NCBI GenBank assembly: GCA_004173185.1
Contig: SEFZ01000002.1
Coordinates: forward strand, 62,001-126,000
Length of the DNA stretch: 64,000 nucleotides
Source of the DNA: Sphingomonadales bacterium
GTDB lineage: Bacteria; Pseudomonadota; Alphaproteobacteria; Sphingomonadales; Sphingomonadaceae
Direction: 5' to 3'
Shown one piece after another: positions 8,953 to 17,919 of this stretch (position 1 is its first letter; every line of letters starts with the position of its first letter). The notes below the pieces were generated by a model, which saw nothing but the letters and a program-made list of their open reading frames with translations, did no database searches and was not told where the DNA came from. The position numbers and the translations under genes were made by a program.

Positions 8953-11294
8953 CAGAAAGCCAATCGTGCCATGAGCTGGAACACCGGGCCAGCCCGCTCG
9001 CTCTCGATCTCATATTCATCGAAATCGCGGGCACGCTGGTCGCCGATCGTCGCAAACTTGTTGAAGACTTCGTCCTTGCGGCTGTCGAGCAGGTTCGAGC
9101 CGACCGCGCGGATCGTCAGGCTGTTGCCGAAGCGCTTCTCGATGAAGATCTCCAGATCGCCGCCATAGTTGGTTGAGACTTCCTCGCTTTCGATCCGGTC
9201 GAACGCGCCGCCCTGCTTGCGATAGGTCGCGCCGAACGCGCCACCGAAGCTCGGGAGGTTCTGGATGAAGCCAAGGTTGAACACATATCTAGACTGGCCG
9301 TTGAAGCGACGCGCGCCGAACGCATCGTCGATGTCGCTTTCCAGATAGGAGAAGTTGCCGAACACGCCGGTGTTCTTCATCCCGATGAAGCGCAGATCGC
9401 TCGAGAGATCGAACTCGATGCCGTACACTTGGCCATTGCCGGTGTTGCGCGGCTGGAGAACGACAGTGCCGGGGCCTTCCGAACCGACCGCGCCGGTGCT
9501 GGACATCTCCACCAGATCGGTCACGTCGCGGAAGAAGAAGTTGATGCCGATCACGCCGGTGCTGCCGATGCGGTGCTCATAGCCCGCGTCCGCGCCCCAT
9601 GCGGTTTCGGGACGAAGGTTTGGATTGCCGAGCAGATCATTGTCGCCCAGTTCGGCCAGCAACAGCGCGGGCGAGACATAATCGAGGCGCGGGCGGCGAT
9701 TGGTGCGCGCGGCCGAAAGCGTCACGCGATCCGACGCGGTTACATCCAGCTTGAGCGAAGCCGAAGGCAGCAGGATCTCATAATCGATGCGCCGGTCCGC
9801 GAGGCCCGGGGCGACGGTGCGATCGTTGATGCGCATGCGCGTCGTTTCATACCGCAGGCCCGCTTCCCAGGCGACGATGCCCGATTTGCCCTCGACCAGC
9901 GCGAAGATGTCGCGGCGATCCTCGTCGATCCGGTTGTTGCTGCCCGGCTCGTTGATGAAGGTCGTAAAGGGGGTGACGAACTCGGTCGGGTTCGAGCTGA
10001 ACTGGTTCCAGCCATGCACGGTGTTGGCGAGGTTGAAGCGCTGGCGGGTTGCGGCGCGGATATTGGTGTCGCGATCCTTGTTCTGCGCGAAACCGCCGAT
10101 CACGATGTCAGCATTCTCGCCGATCGCGATTTCGTGATCGAGCGACACGGAGAATTCCTTGTCGCTGACCCGGGTATTGGTCAGATCGCCAGTGAAACGC
10201 GGGGCGGCGCGATCGAATTCGATCTCATATTCGGTCTCGTGCTGGCGATCGATGAAGCGCGCATAGCCGAGCTTGAGCGTGGTCTTGCCGAGCGACCAAT
10301 CCTGCTTGAGCTTGCCGGCGAACGAATAATTGTCCTGATCGATCTTGTTCACATTGGCATTGTCCGACAGCAGATTGCCGGCGGGCGCGCCGCGGACCGA
10401 ACCGCTGACGTTGGTCGGGTGATCATAGGTGTAGGAGCGCTCGGTCTCCTTGCGATCGTTGCGCACATAGAAGGCGCTGATCTGGACGTCGGTCTTTTCG
10501 CTCTCGATGCCATAGGTCGCGTTGAAGGCGTAATCCATGCCGTCGCGCGTATCGATCTGCTCTTCGCGATCGTCAAAATCGTCGGTGGCATAATTGGGAT
10601 TATTCTCGGGCGAGTCGCCGTAGCGCAGGCTCTTCTTGAGCTTGGGATTGTAGCGGCCCTGAACATTGGCGCCGAGCAGGATGCGGCCCGGTCCGAGTGC
10701 GCCGCCATAGACTGCGCCGACGCTCGGGACGATCTTGTCATTGCGGAAGCGCAGGCCGCCGGCGCGGATATAGCCGCCGTCGAGCTGGTAGCCATCACGC
10801 AAGACGATGTTGAGCGTGCCCGCCACTGCATCGCCGGTGCGCCGCGCGGAGGATGAGCGGACGATCTCGACCTGGCTGATCAGCTCGGCCGGGATGCGAT
10901 CGAGGAAGAAGCTGCGATCGGTGTTCGATCCGGGGACCTTGTCACCGTTGATCAGGATCTGCGTGTAGCCGGGATCGAGGCCGCGGAGACGCGCGCCGTC
11001 GCTCTCGATCACGTCGGAGAGGAAGGTTACCGAAGGCACGCGCTTGAGCGCGTCACCGGCAGTAAGCGGCTCGAAGCGCTGGAAGTAATCGGTGCCGTAG
11101 ACGAGCTTTGGCTCGGTCTCTTCCGAACGGTTGCGAAAACCGATCTGGCCCTGAACCACGATATCGTTGGCGCTGGTGATCGTCTCATCGCTCTGCGGCG
11201 CGGCAGTTTCGCTCTGCGCGGCGGCCGGGGCTGCGATAGCGAATGCCAGCGTGCCGAAGCTCGCGGTGAGAAGCAGTTTGAAAGGTGAAATCAT
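8952..11294 (-). CDS. TonB-dependent outer-membrane receptor, phytase-linked
   Basis: 780-aa outer-membrane beta-barrel transporter powered by TonB-ExbBD. It has a signal peptide (cleavage about AAPAAAQ, residue 27), a TonB-box-like NDIVVQGQ near residue 45, and a plug domain (about 65-180) with the ALKRVPSV and LRGLDPGYTQILING motifs. A 22-strand barrel follows, ending in the aromatic residue F780 expected by the BAM machinery. The start has GGGGAC as ribosome site. It is the first gene of the receptor-phytase pair; the ligand is inferred from the partner to be a phosphorylated inositol, which the sequence does not prove. Confidence 0.92.
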   Translation of the reverse strand: MISPFKLLLTASFGTLAFAIAAPAAAQSETAAPQSDETITSANDIVVQGQIGFRNRSEETEPKLVYGTDYFQRFEPLTAGDALKRVPSVTFLSDVIESDGARLRGLDPGYTQILINGDKVPGSNTDRSFFLDRIPAELISQVEIVRSSSARRTGDAVAGTLNIVLRDGYQLDGGYIRAGGLRFRNDKIVPSVGAVYGGALGPGRILLGANVQGRYNPKLKKSLRYGDSPENNPNYATDDFDDREEQIDTRDGMDYAFNATYGIESEKTDVQISAFYVRNDRKETERSYTYDHPTNVSGSVRGAPAGNLLSDNANVNKIDQDNYSFAGKLKQDWSLGKTTLKLGYARFIDRQHETEYEIEFDRAAPRFTGDLTNTRVSDKEFSVSLDHEIAIGENADIVIGGFAQNKDRDTNIRAATRQRFNLANTVHGWNQFSSNPTEFVTPFTTFINEPGSNNRIDEDRRDIFALVEGKSGIVAWEAGLRYETTRMRINDRTVAPGLADRRIDYEILLPSASLKLDVTASDRVTLSAARTNRRPRLDYVSPALLLAELGDNDLLGNPNLRPETAWGADAGYEHRIGSTGVIGINFFFRDVTDLVEMSSTGAVGSEGPGTVVLQPRNTGNGQVYGIEFDLSSDLRFIGMKNTGVFGNFSYLESDIDDAFGARRFNGQSRYVFNLGFIQNLPSFGGAFGATYRKQGGAFDRIESEEVSTNYGGDLEIFIEKRFGNSLTIRAVGSNLLDSRKDEVFNKFATIGDQRARDFDEYEIESERAGPVFQLMARLAF

Positions 11295-11345
11295 AACGTC
11301 CCCGAATTGAACCAGACTGGTCGGGGGTCGCTCTAGGTAGGGGTT

Positions 11346-11396
11346 TTGACAGTTTGGTTGTGCTGCGAAGACACTTCAGCGTCGCGGATATTACAG
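11346..11396 (-). promoter_or_regulatory. Candidate Pho-box half-sites upstream of receptor-phytase
   Basis: Read on the minus strand, CTGTAAT (11390-11396), GTGTCTT (11368-11374) and CTGTCAA (11346-11352) resemble the PhoB half-site CTGTCAT and lie 22 bases apart, that is on the 11-bp phase used by Pho boxes. The intermediate in-phase positions are not recognisable. They end 52 nt before the receptor start codon. This is weak by itself, but the genes controlled are plausible phosphate-starvation genes. Confidence 0.35.
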
Positions 11397-11450
11397 TTTC
11401 GCACCGCAGCATTTCTGTGGCTTTGCGGCAACAATACAAGGAAACGAAAA

Positions 11451-11476
11451 GGGCGCCCGGGTTTCCCCGGACGCCC
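11451..11476 (-). terminator. Rho-independent terminator of glnA
   Basis: On the minus strand an 11-bp stem (arms at 11466-11476 and 11451-11461, one T-G wobble) with a GAAA tetraloop is followed by TTTTCG. It lies 26 nt past the glnA stop codon. Confidence 0.85.
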
Positions 11477-11501
11477 CACTCGACAGACCGATCCCCCCGA
11501 A

Positions 11502-12914
11502 TCAGCTGGAGTAATACATCTCGAATTCGACGGGGCTGGGGGTCATCTCCCAACGGGCCACGTCCTGATACTTCATCTCGATATAGGCTTCGATCTGCTC
11601 CTTGAAGAACACGTCGCCCTTCAGCAGATAGTCATGATCGGCGGCCAGGCTCTCAAGCGCCTCACGCAGCGATGCGCAGACAGTGGGAACCTCGGCGAGT
11701 TCTGCCGGCGGCAGATCGTACAGGTTCTTGTCCATCGGATCGCCCGGGTGGATCTTGTTCTGGATGCCGTCGAGGCCAGCCATCAGCAACGCTGCATAGC
11801 AGAGATACGGATTGGCCAGCGCGTCCGGGAAACGGAACTCGACGCGCTTTGCCTTGGTGCCTGCACCGTAAGGGATACGGCACGAAGCCGAGCGGTTGCG
11901 CGCCGAATAAGCGAGCAGCACCGGCGCTTCATAGCCCGGGACCAGACGCTTGTAGCTGTTGGTCGACGGGTTGGTGAAAGCGTTCAGCGACTTGGCGTGC
12001 TTGATCACGCCGCCGATGAAGTACAAGCACGCGTCCGACAGGCCAGCATAGCCATTGCCTGCGAAGGTGTTCGCGCCCTTATCCCAGATCGAGATATGGG
12101 TGTGCATGCCCGAGCCGTTATCTTCCTTGATCGGCTTCGGCATGAAGGTCGCGGTCTTGCCATAGGCATGCGCGACCTGATGGACGACATATTTGTAGAT
12201 CTGCATGCGATCTGCGGTGGTGACGAGCGTGCCGAAGGTCAGGCCGAGCTCATGCTGGGCTGCTGCGACTTCGTGGTGATGCTTGTCGCACGGCAGGCCC
12301 ATTTCGAGCATGGTCGAAACCATCTCGCCGCGGATGTCGACGGCAGAGTCGACCGGCGCGACGGGGAAATAGCCGCCCTTGGCGCGGGGGCGATGCCCCA
12401 TATTGCCGCCTTCATATTCCTTGCTGCTGTTACCCGGCAGCTCGATATCGTCGATCGCGTAATAGCTGGTCGCATAGCTGTTCTCGAAGCGCACATCGTC
12501 GAACATGAAGAATTCGGCTTCGGGGCCGACATAAACGGTGTCGCCGATGCCCAGCGTCTTCACATAGGCTTCGGCGCGCTTGGCGCACGAGCGCGGATCG
12601 CGCGAATAGAGTTCACCGGTCGAAGGCTCGACAATGTCGCACACCAGGATCAGCATCGGGGTTGCCGAGAAGGGATCGATCCACACTGCGTCCAGATCCG
12701 GCTTCAGGATCATGTCCGACTCGTTGATCGCCTTCCAGCCCTCGATCGAGGAACCGTCAAACATCAGGCCGTCGGTCAGCTCGTCGTCACCGATCACCGA
12801 AGCGACCATGGTGAGGTGCTGCCACTTGCCCTTGGGATCAGTGAAACGCAGATCGATCCATTCGATCTCGTTATCCTTGACCATCTTGAGAACGTCGCTG
12901 GCCGAATTCGCCAT
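11502..12914 (-). CDS. glnA: Type I glutamine synthetase
   Basis: Cytosolic dodecameric enzyme making glutamine from glutamate, ammonia and ATP; 470 aa, the standard GSI length. Signatures include [10 protein letters not shown] near residue 53, EAEFFMFDD (metal Glu), [10 protein letters not shown] (active-site His) and the adenylylation site in NLYDLPP at Y399, indicating control by GlnE. The start is the ATG at 12914, preceded by AAAGGGG; an upstream in-frame ATG at 12944 has no ribosome site and would add a non-conserved tail. It lies 92 nt behind glnB and ends in a strong terminator. Confidence 0.97.
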   Translation of the reverse strand: MANSASDVLKMVKDNEIEWIDLRFTDPKGKWQHLTMVASVIGDDELTDGLMFDGSSIEGWKAINESDMILKPDLDAVWIDPFSATPMLILVCDIVEPSTGELYSRDPRSCAKRAEAYVKTLGIGDTVYVGPEAEFFMFDDVRFENSYATSYYAIDDIELPGNSSKEYEGGNMGHRPRAKGGYFPVAPVDSAVDIRGEMVSTMLEMGLPCDKHHHEVAAAQHELGLTFGTLVTTADRMQIYKYVVHQVAHAYGKTATFMPKPIKEDNGSGMHTHISIWDKGANTFAGNGYAGLSDACLYFIGGVIKHAKSLNAFTNPSTNSYKRLVPGYEAPVLLAYSARNRSASCRIPYGAGTKAKRVEFRFPDALANPYLCYAALLMAGLDGIQNKIHPGDPMDKNLYDLPPAELAEVPTVCASLREALESLAADHDYLLKGDVFFKEQIEAYIEMKYQDVARWEMTPSPVEFEMYYSS

Positions 12915-13006
12915 GAGAAACCCCTTTCGCTCTTTTTCAAACACCCGACGAATCGGGCAATAAAATTACGTGTGCAGGCGCAGCATTATGACAATGCTGC
13001 GTTGCG

Positions 13007-13399
<393 letters not shown>

Positions 13400-13400
13400 T

Positions 13401-13416
13401 TACAACAAGCGTGCCA
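13401..13416 (-). promoter_or_regulatory. Sigma-54 (RpoN) promoter of glnBA
   Basis: On the minus strand TGGCAC (13411-13416), five bases, TTGTA (13401-13405). The -24 element and the following G match the TGGCACG-N4-TTGCW consensus exactly; the -12 element has T in place of C. A start about 12 nt downstream would give a leader of roughly 45 nt before the glnB GTG. NtrC-dependent sigma-54 control of glnBA is well known in Alphaproteobacteria. Confidence 0.7.
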
Positions 13417-13525
13417 GCCGCTCCGGAGATGATTTTCCTCAGGGAAAGCGGGCAGGCCGGGTTAACAACTGCCTAACAAATGGGCAGCGGCTGCATGCTT
13501 GCCCGATTGCACGGCACGCAATCAT

Positions 13526-13550
13526 GGAACAAAAAAACTCAATATGGGTT
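13526..13550 (+). promoter_or_regulatory. EcfG-like general-stress promoter (near match)
   Basis: GGAAC (13526-13530), a 16-base spacer and GGTT (13547-13550). The consensus for EcfG sigma factors is GGAAC-N16/17-CGTT, so there is one mismatch in the -10 element. It ends 26 nt before the ATG of the small ORF at 13577. Confidence 0.4.
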
Positions 13551-13576
13551 TTGCTCTCGAGCCGTGGGGTGCGTGT

Positions 13577-13801
13577 ATGCCGAGTTTGCCCATGAACGCG
13601 CCGGCCGAGATTTATCGGAGGGTGCGACAGGATGCTGCGGCCGTGATTGTCGCGCGGGGACCGCTTGTCATCATGGCGCACGGCCTGATGGCGCTCGCAC
13701 CTGTGGATCGCGGCACATGCTGGATCCACTATGCAGGCGGCGATGTCAGCCCCGGCGAGGCCGAAGAGGCGCTGCGCATCTGGCAATCCGGCAATTGCTG
13801 A
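13577..13801 (+). CDS. Small hypothetical protein
   Basis: 74-aa soluble protein that I do not recognise. Coding is supported by strong G/C preference at third codon positions through the frame and by the lack of a better gene on either strand. It is rich in Ala and ends RIWQSGNC; the middle is hydrophobic (IVARGPLVIMAHGLMAL) and no classical signal peptide is present. The start at 13577 is chosen because GGGG lies 7 nt upstream and an EcfG-like promoter ends 26 nt before it; ATGs at 13544 and 13592 are alternatives. Confidence 0.45.
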   Translation: MPSLPMNAPAEIYRRVRQDAAAVIVARGPLVIMAHGLMALAPVDRGTCWIHYAGGDVSPGEAEEALRIWQSGNC

Positions 13802-14079
13802 CCCTGAAAGCGCAGCTTGTCGGCACACCAGAGCTAATCGGTTGACGGCTTTGCTGCACGCTAGCTAATGCGATTTATTCGCAAGTAAAGCGTGAGAGTG
13901 CGGCTTGTATCGTTTGATGGATTGCCTGGTGACCAGCCTGATGCCGCAAAAGCTTGCGAAACAGGCCGTAAAACCCGATGCGGTGCCCGCTTTCCGCATT
14001 GCGGTGCACGTGGCAGCCGACATATTGCGCCGCAACACGATGCCGCGTGCATTCTAATACCCATCCAGGACCCGATATA
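13802..14079. other. 278-bp intergenic region upstream of fpr
   Basis: No convincing gene in either direction. The overlapping long minus-strand frame has poor coding character here. It must contain the fpr promoter, but no clear -35/-10 pair stands out. Confidence 0.5.
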
Positions 14080-14898
14080 ATGACTGTGCATACGCGCCCG
14101 CCGGCGCTGCTTCCCGAACACGCTTCCTTTGCCACTGCCAGCGTGCGCTGGGTGAAGCATTGGAACGAGCATCTGTTCAGCTTCGCGATCGAGCGCCCGG
14201 CGAGCTTCCGCTTCCGCTCGGGCGAGTTCGTGATGATCGGGCTGATGGGGGATAACGGCAAGCCGCTGATGCGCGCATATTCGATCGCGAGCCCGGCATG
14301 GTCGGACGAGATCGAGTTCCTGTCGATCAAGGTAGCGGACGGCCCGCTGACGTCGAAGCTGCAACAGATCCGCCCGGACGATCACATCTATCTGGGCCGC
14401 AAGCCGACCGGCACGCTGGTCGCGGACGCGCTGACTCCGGGGAAGCGGCTGTTCATGCTGTCGACCGGCACCGGCCTCGCGCCATTCCTCAGCATCGCGC
14501 GCGATCCCGACATTTATGAGCGGTTCGCACAGGTTGTGATCGTCCATTCGGTCCGCCGGGTGAGCGACCTTGCTTATCATGACGAGCTGGTCGCGCAGCT
14601 GGCCAGCGATCCGCTGGTGCAGGAACAGGCGCTGTTGCAATTCCATTATGTGCCAACGGTGACGCGCGAGCCGTTCCACACGAGCAAGCGGATCGGCGAT
14701 CTCGCCGCGAACGGCGAATTGTTCAAGGCGCCGGTGCTGGGCGAGCCCCGCTTCGATCCGGAGACCGATCGCATCATGCTGTGCGGATCGATGGAGATGA
14801 TCAAGGACTTCGGCGCGATGCTCGAAGGGCTTGGCTTCAAGGAAGGTTCGAACCACGAGCCGGGCGATTACGTGATCGAGCGGGCCTTCGTCGGCTAG
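14080..14898 (+). CDS. fpr: Ferredoxin--NADP(+) reductase
   Basis: Cytosolic 272-aa FAD flavoprotein exchanging electrons between NADPH and ferredoxin or flavodoxin. The FAD-binding RAYSIAS (residues 65-71) and the NADP-binding STGTGLAPF (about 127) are intact. The C-terminus YVIERAFVG matches the bacterial subclass in which residues after the conserved aromatic-type end shield the flavin. The ATG at 14080 has AGGA 9 nt upstream; longer upstream frames are non-coding. Related reductases respond to oxidative stress, though no SoxR-type site is evident. Convergent with map across a strong palindrome. Confidence 0.92.
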   Translation: MTVHTRPPALLPEHASFATASVRWVKHWNEHLFSFAIERPASFRFRSGEFVMIGLMGDNGKPLMRAYSIASPAWSDEIEFLSIKVADGPLTSKLQQIRPDDHIYLGRKPTGTLVADALTPGKRLFMLSTGTGLAPFLSIARDPDIYERFAQVVIVHSVRRVSDLAYHDELVAQLASDPLVQEQALLQFHYVPTVTREPFHTSKRIGDLAANGELFKAPVLGEPRFDPETDRIMLCGSMEMIKDFGAMLEGLGFKEGSNHEPGDYVIERAFVG

Positions 14899-14913
14899 CC
14901 TAGAGCAGAACCA

Positions 14914-14940
14914 GTCACCCCGGAACATGTCCGGGGTGAC
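14914..14940. terminator. Bidirectional terminator-like dispersed palindrome
   Basis: Perfect 11-bp arms GTCACCCCGGA / TCCGGGGTGAC around ACATG, sitting 15 nt past the fpr stop and 5 nt past the map stop. The same element recurs at 17884, 27073, 45325 and 54446. Confidence 0.75.
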
Positions 14941-14945
14941 CAATG

Positions 14946-15773
14946 TCAGAGGTAAGGCGGCGCGTTCAGCCCCTTGGGGCTTGAGGTGAAGATCTCGCAG
15001 CCGTCTTCCGTGATCCCGATCGAATGCTCGAACTGTGCCGATAGCGAGCGATCGCGCGTCACGGCCGTCCAGCCATCGTCGAGCAATTTCACGTCTGCGC
15101 GGCCGATGTTGATCATCGGCTCGACGGTGAAGAACATGCCGGGCCGCAGCTCGGGGCCGGTGCCCGGGCGGCCGACATGGACGACTTCGGGCGCGTCGTG
15201 GAAGATTTGTCCCACGCCATGGCCGCAGAAATCGCGGACGACGCCGTAGCGGTGCTTTTCGGCATGCGACTGGATCGCGTGGCTGATGTCGCCAAGGAAA
15301 TTGCCCGGCTTTGCCTGATCGAGCCCGAGCATCAGGCATTCATAGGTCACTTCGACCAGCCGCTTCGCCTTGATCGGGACATCGCCGACGAGGAACATCC
15401 GGCTGGTGTCGCCGTGCCAGCCATCGACCATCGGGGTGACGTCGATATTGACGATATCGCCATCCTTGAGCGTCTTCTCGCTCGGGATGCCGTGGCAGAC
15501 GACATGGTTGATCGAGATGCAGCAGCTATGGGTGTAGCCGCGATAGCCGAGCGTTGCGGGAACGCCGCCGCCCGCCAGCGACATTTCGCGGACGATATCG
15601 TCGAGCGCCTCGGTCGTAACGCCGGGTACGACATGCGGCACCAGCGCATCGAGGATCTCGGCGGCGAGGCGGCCTGCGCGGCGCATGCCGGCAAAGCCTT
15701 CTGGTCCGTGCAGCCGGATCGCGTGGCTGCGGGTTTTGGGCATATCGGGGGTGACGGCTACATATTCGGTCAT
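14946..15773 (-). CDS. map: Type I methionine aminopeptidase
   Basis: Removes N-terminal methionine from nascent proteins; cytosolic di-metal enzyme of 275 aa. The five metal ligands are in place: D111 (NIDVTP), D122 (GWHGDTSR), H185 (CGHGVGQ), E218 (FTVEPMI) and E249 (QFEHS). The start at 15773 gives a normal length; a longer upstream frame runs into the divergent CinA-like gene and looks non-coding. No strong Shine-Dalgarno is seen, so the mRNA may be leaderless. The gene is 53 nt from the divergent cinA-like start. Confidence 0.95.
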   Translation of the reverse strand: MTEYVAVTPDMPKTRSHAIRLHGPEGFAGMRRAGRLAAEILDALVPHVVPGVTTEALDDIVREMSLAGGGVPATLGYRGYTHSCCISINHVVCHGIPSEKTLKDGDIVNIDVTPMVDGWHGDTSRMFLVGDVPIKAKRLVEVTYECLMLGLDQAKPGNFLGDISHAIQSHAEKHRYGVVRDFCGHGVGQIFHDAPEVVHVGRPGTGPELRPGMFFTVEPMINIGRADVKLLDDGWTAVTRDRSLSAQFEHSIGITEDGCEIFTSSPKGLNAPPYL

Positions 15774-15826
15774 GGCGGGCGATATAGGCGTTTGCGCGCA
15801 GGTTTGCGAGCGCGTACGCAGCGGCC

Positions 15827-16582
15827 ATGAGCGAACGCGTCTGGACTGCGGCACTGGTGGTAATCGGCGACGAGATCCTTTCGGGCCGTACGCAGGACAA
15901 GAATATCGCACAGCTTGCCACCTGGCTGAATGTGCAGGGCATACGGCTCGCCGAAGTGCGGGTGGTGCCCGATGTGGAAAGCGCGATCGTCGAGGCGGTC
16001 AACGCGCTGCGCGCCCGCAACGATTATCTCTTCACCACCGGCGGTATCGGGCCGACGCATGACGACATCACCGTCGATGCCATCGCGGCGGCGCTGAGCG
16101 TGGGCGTCGTGATCCACCCGACCGCGCGCGCGGTGCTGGAGCGCTATTACGAGACACGCGGCGGGATCACGGATGCGCGGCTGCGGATGGCGCGGGTGCC
16201 CGATGGCGCCGAACTGATCGTCAATCGCGTATCGGGCGCGCCGGGGATCAAGGTCGCCAACATCTTCATCCTCGCCGGGGTGCCGCACATCGCTGCGGGG
16301 ATGCTCGATGCGCTGACCGGCACGCTGGAGGGCGGGCTGCCGGTCTTGTCGCGCACCGTGGGGGCGTGGGTGGCCGAGAGCGAGATCGCCGACATGCTGG
16401 CGGCAACCGAGCGCGCGCATGAAGGCGTGGCGATCGGCAGCTATCCGTTTTTCCGGGAGGGGCGCACCGGCGCGAACTTCGTGGTGCGCGCGACGGGGCA
16501 GGAATTGCTCGACACTTGCGCAAATGCATTGATTGCGGGACTGTCCGCCAAGGGACTGGAGGCAGTCGACGGGGGAATCTGA
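15827..16582 (+). CDS. CinA-like molybdopterin-binding domain protein
   Basis: 251-aa protein of the CinA N-terminal/MoaB-like molybdopterin-binding family. The opening AALVVIGDEILSGRTQDKN and TTGGIGPTHDDIT near residue 66 are diagnostic. It lacks the C-terminal PncC deamidase domain of full CinA (about 400 aa). Stand-alone versions are common in Alphaproteobacteria and have been linked to FAD or ADP-ribose pyrophosphatase activity; the role here is unproven. It is divergent from map and ends 16 nt before the permease start, so probably cotranscribed with it. Confidence 0.87.
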   Translation: MSERVWTAALVVIGDEILSGRTQDKNIAQLATWLNVQGIRLAEVRVVPDVESAIVEAVNALRARNDYLFTTGGIGPTHDDITVDAIAAALSVGVVIHPTARAVLERYYETRGGITDARLRMARVPDGAELIVNRVSGAPGIKVANIFILAGVPHIAAGMLDALTGTLEGGLPVLSRTVGAWVAESEIADMLAATERAHEGVAIGSYPFFREGRTGANFVVRATGQELLDTCANALIAGLSAKGLEAVDGGI

Positions 16583-16598
16583 AATTTCCGGGGGGATA

Positions 16599-17876
16599 AT
16601 GACGGATACGAAGCGGCCATTCGGCTTCTGGACGGCGACCGCTTTGGTGGTGGGCAACATGATCGGCTCGGGCTTTTTCGCGTTGCCCGCGCAGCTCGCG
16701 CCCTTCGGATTCACCAGCGTTGCAGCATGGCTGGCGGCTATTGGCGGGGCGATGGTGATCGCCTGGGTGATCGCGGCGCTCTCACGCGCGATGCCCGAAT
16801 CGACTGGAACATTGGCAATCTGCGCCCGAGCGCTGGGGCCGCTTCCGGGCGTATTGATCGGCTGGAGCATGTGGGTCGGCATCTGGTCCGCAAATGCGTT
16901 CATCGCGCTCACCGCAGTGCGCTATCTGGCGGTGTTCTGGCCGCCGCTCGCGTCCTCTTCGTTCACTCTGGTGCTCGGCGCGGTGGTGCTGCTGTGGCTG
17001 ATTACGTTGCTCAATCTTCGTGGTGCGCGGACGGCGGGCGGGTTTCAGGTCGTGACGACCCTGATCAAGCTCGTGCCGCTCGCCGCGATCGTGATCCTGC
17101 TCGCGCAGCTTGGTGCTGGCGGAAAACTCGCGGTCGATGCCCATCCGCATGCGCCCTTTGACTGGAGCCAGTTGGCGCCCGCAGTGACGCTGGCATTCTT
17201 CGCCATGGTGGGCTTCGAATGTGCCGGCATGTGCGCCGAGCGCGTGCGCGATCCGGGCCGCACCGTCAGCCGCGCGACGCTGACCGGCGTTGGCGTGACG
17301 GGACTGCTCTATCTGATCGCCTGTTCGGGGATCATCTTTGCCATGCCGCAGGAAATGATCGCGGGCGCCAATGCGCCGGTCGCTCTGTTCGTCGAGACCT
17401 TTTGGGGGCGCGGGGCCGGGCTGGCAGTGGCGGGGTTCGCGGCCGTAGCGGCGATTGGTGCGCTGAACGGCTGGGTGCTGCTTCAGGGCGAAGCGCCGCT
17501 CGGCATGGCGCGCGCGGGCGTGATTCCGGCCTCGATCGGGCGGACCAGCAAGCGCGACGTGCCGGTGGGCGCGCTGATCGCCTCGACGGCGCTGGCCAGC
17601 GTATTGATCCTCAGCAACGCATCGCGCGACACTGCGGCGATCTATGACTTCATGCTGCGGGTGACGACGGCGGCGACGCTCTGGTTCTATGCGGGCGCAT
17701 GCCTGTCCGCGCTGGTGGTCGGCGTGGCGCGGCCCGCAGCGGCGCTGGGGCTGGTCTTCGCGCTGTGGGCGATCTGGGGCGCTGGGACCGAAGCGGTGGT
17801 GCTCAGCCTGGCACTGATGGTGACGGCGGTGCCGCTATATCTGATGCGGGGATCGCCCGAAGAGGTTGTCACCTAG
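16599..17876 (+). CDS. APC-superfamily amino acid permease/antiporter
   Basis: 425-aa inner-membrane transporter with about 12 helices. The N-terminus ATALVVGNMIGSGFFALPAQ contains the unwound GSG substrate-binding motif of AdiC/PotE-like antiporters, and GFECAGMCAERVRDPGRT matches the cytoplasmic loop of that branch. The amino acid or amine transported is uncertain. The start at 16599 has GGGGG immediately upstream at spacing 3-8. Convergent with the FAD oxidoreductase across a GTCACCCCGGA-type palindrome. Confidence 0.88.
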   Translation: MTDTKRPFGFWTATALVVGNMIGSGFFALPAQLAPFGFTSVAAWLAAIGGAMVIAWVIAALSRAMPESTGTLAICARALGPLPGVLIGWSMWVGIWSANAFIALTAVRYLAVFWPPLASSSFTLVLGAVVLLWLITLLNLRGARTAGGFQVVTTLIKLVPLAAIVILLAQLGAGGKLAVDAHPHAPFDWSQLAPAVTLAFFAMVGFECAGMCAERVRDPGRTVSRATLTGVGVTGLLYLIACSGIIFAMPQEMIAGANAPVALFVETFWGRGAGLAVAGFAAVAAIGALNGWVLLQGEAPLGMARAGVIPASIGRTSKRDVPVGALIASTALASVLILSNASRDTAAIYDFMLRVTTAATLWFYAGACLSALVVGVARPAAALGLVFALWAIWGAGTEAVVLSLALMVTAVPLYLMRGSPEEVVT

Positions 17877-17883
17877 CTTCTTT

Positions 17884-17910
17884 GTCACCCCGGAACAGGT
17901 CAGGGATGAC
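17884..17910. terminator. Dispersed palindrome between convergent genes
   Basis: GTCACCCCGGA ... TCAGGGATGAC, 9 of 11 pairs, around ACAGG. It starts 7 nt past the permease stop and ends 9 nt past the stop of the minus-strand oxidoreductase. Confidence 0.6.
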
Positions 17911-17919
17911 GGTTAGAGG

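Noticed and set aside
9429..10856. 475-codon plus-strand frame inside the TonB receptor
   Set aside because: Antisense to an intact receptor with plug, barrel and terminal Phe; a GC-rich codon-bias artefact.
13861..15339. 492-codon minus-strand frame covering fpr and the start of the map region
   Set aside because: Arg/Ala-rich shadow translation without motifs; fpr on the plus strand and map in another frame are well supported.
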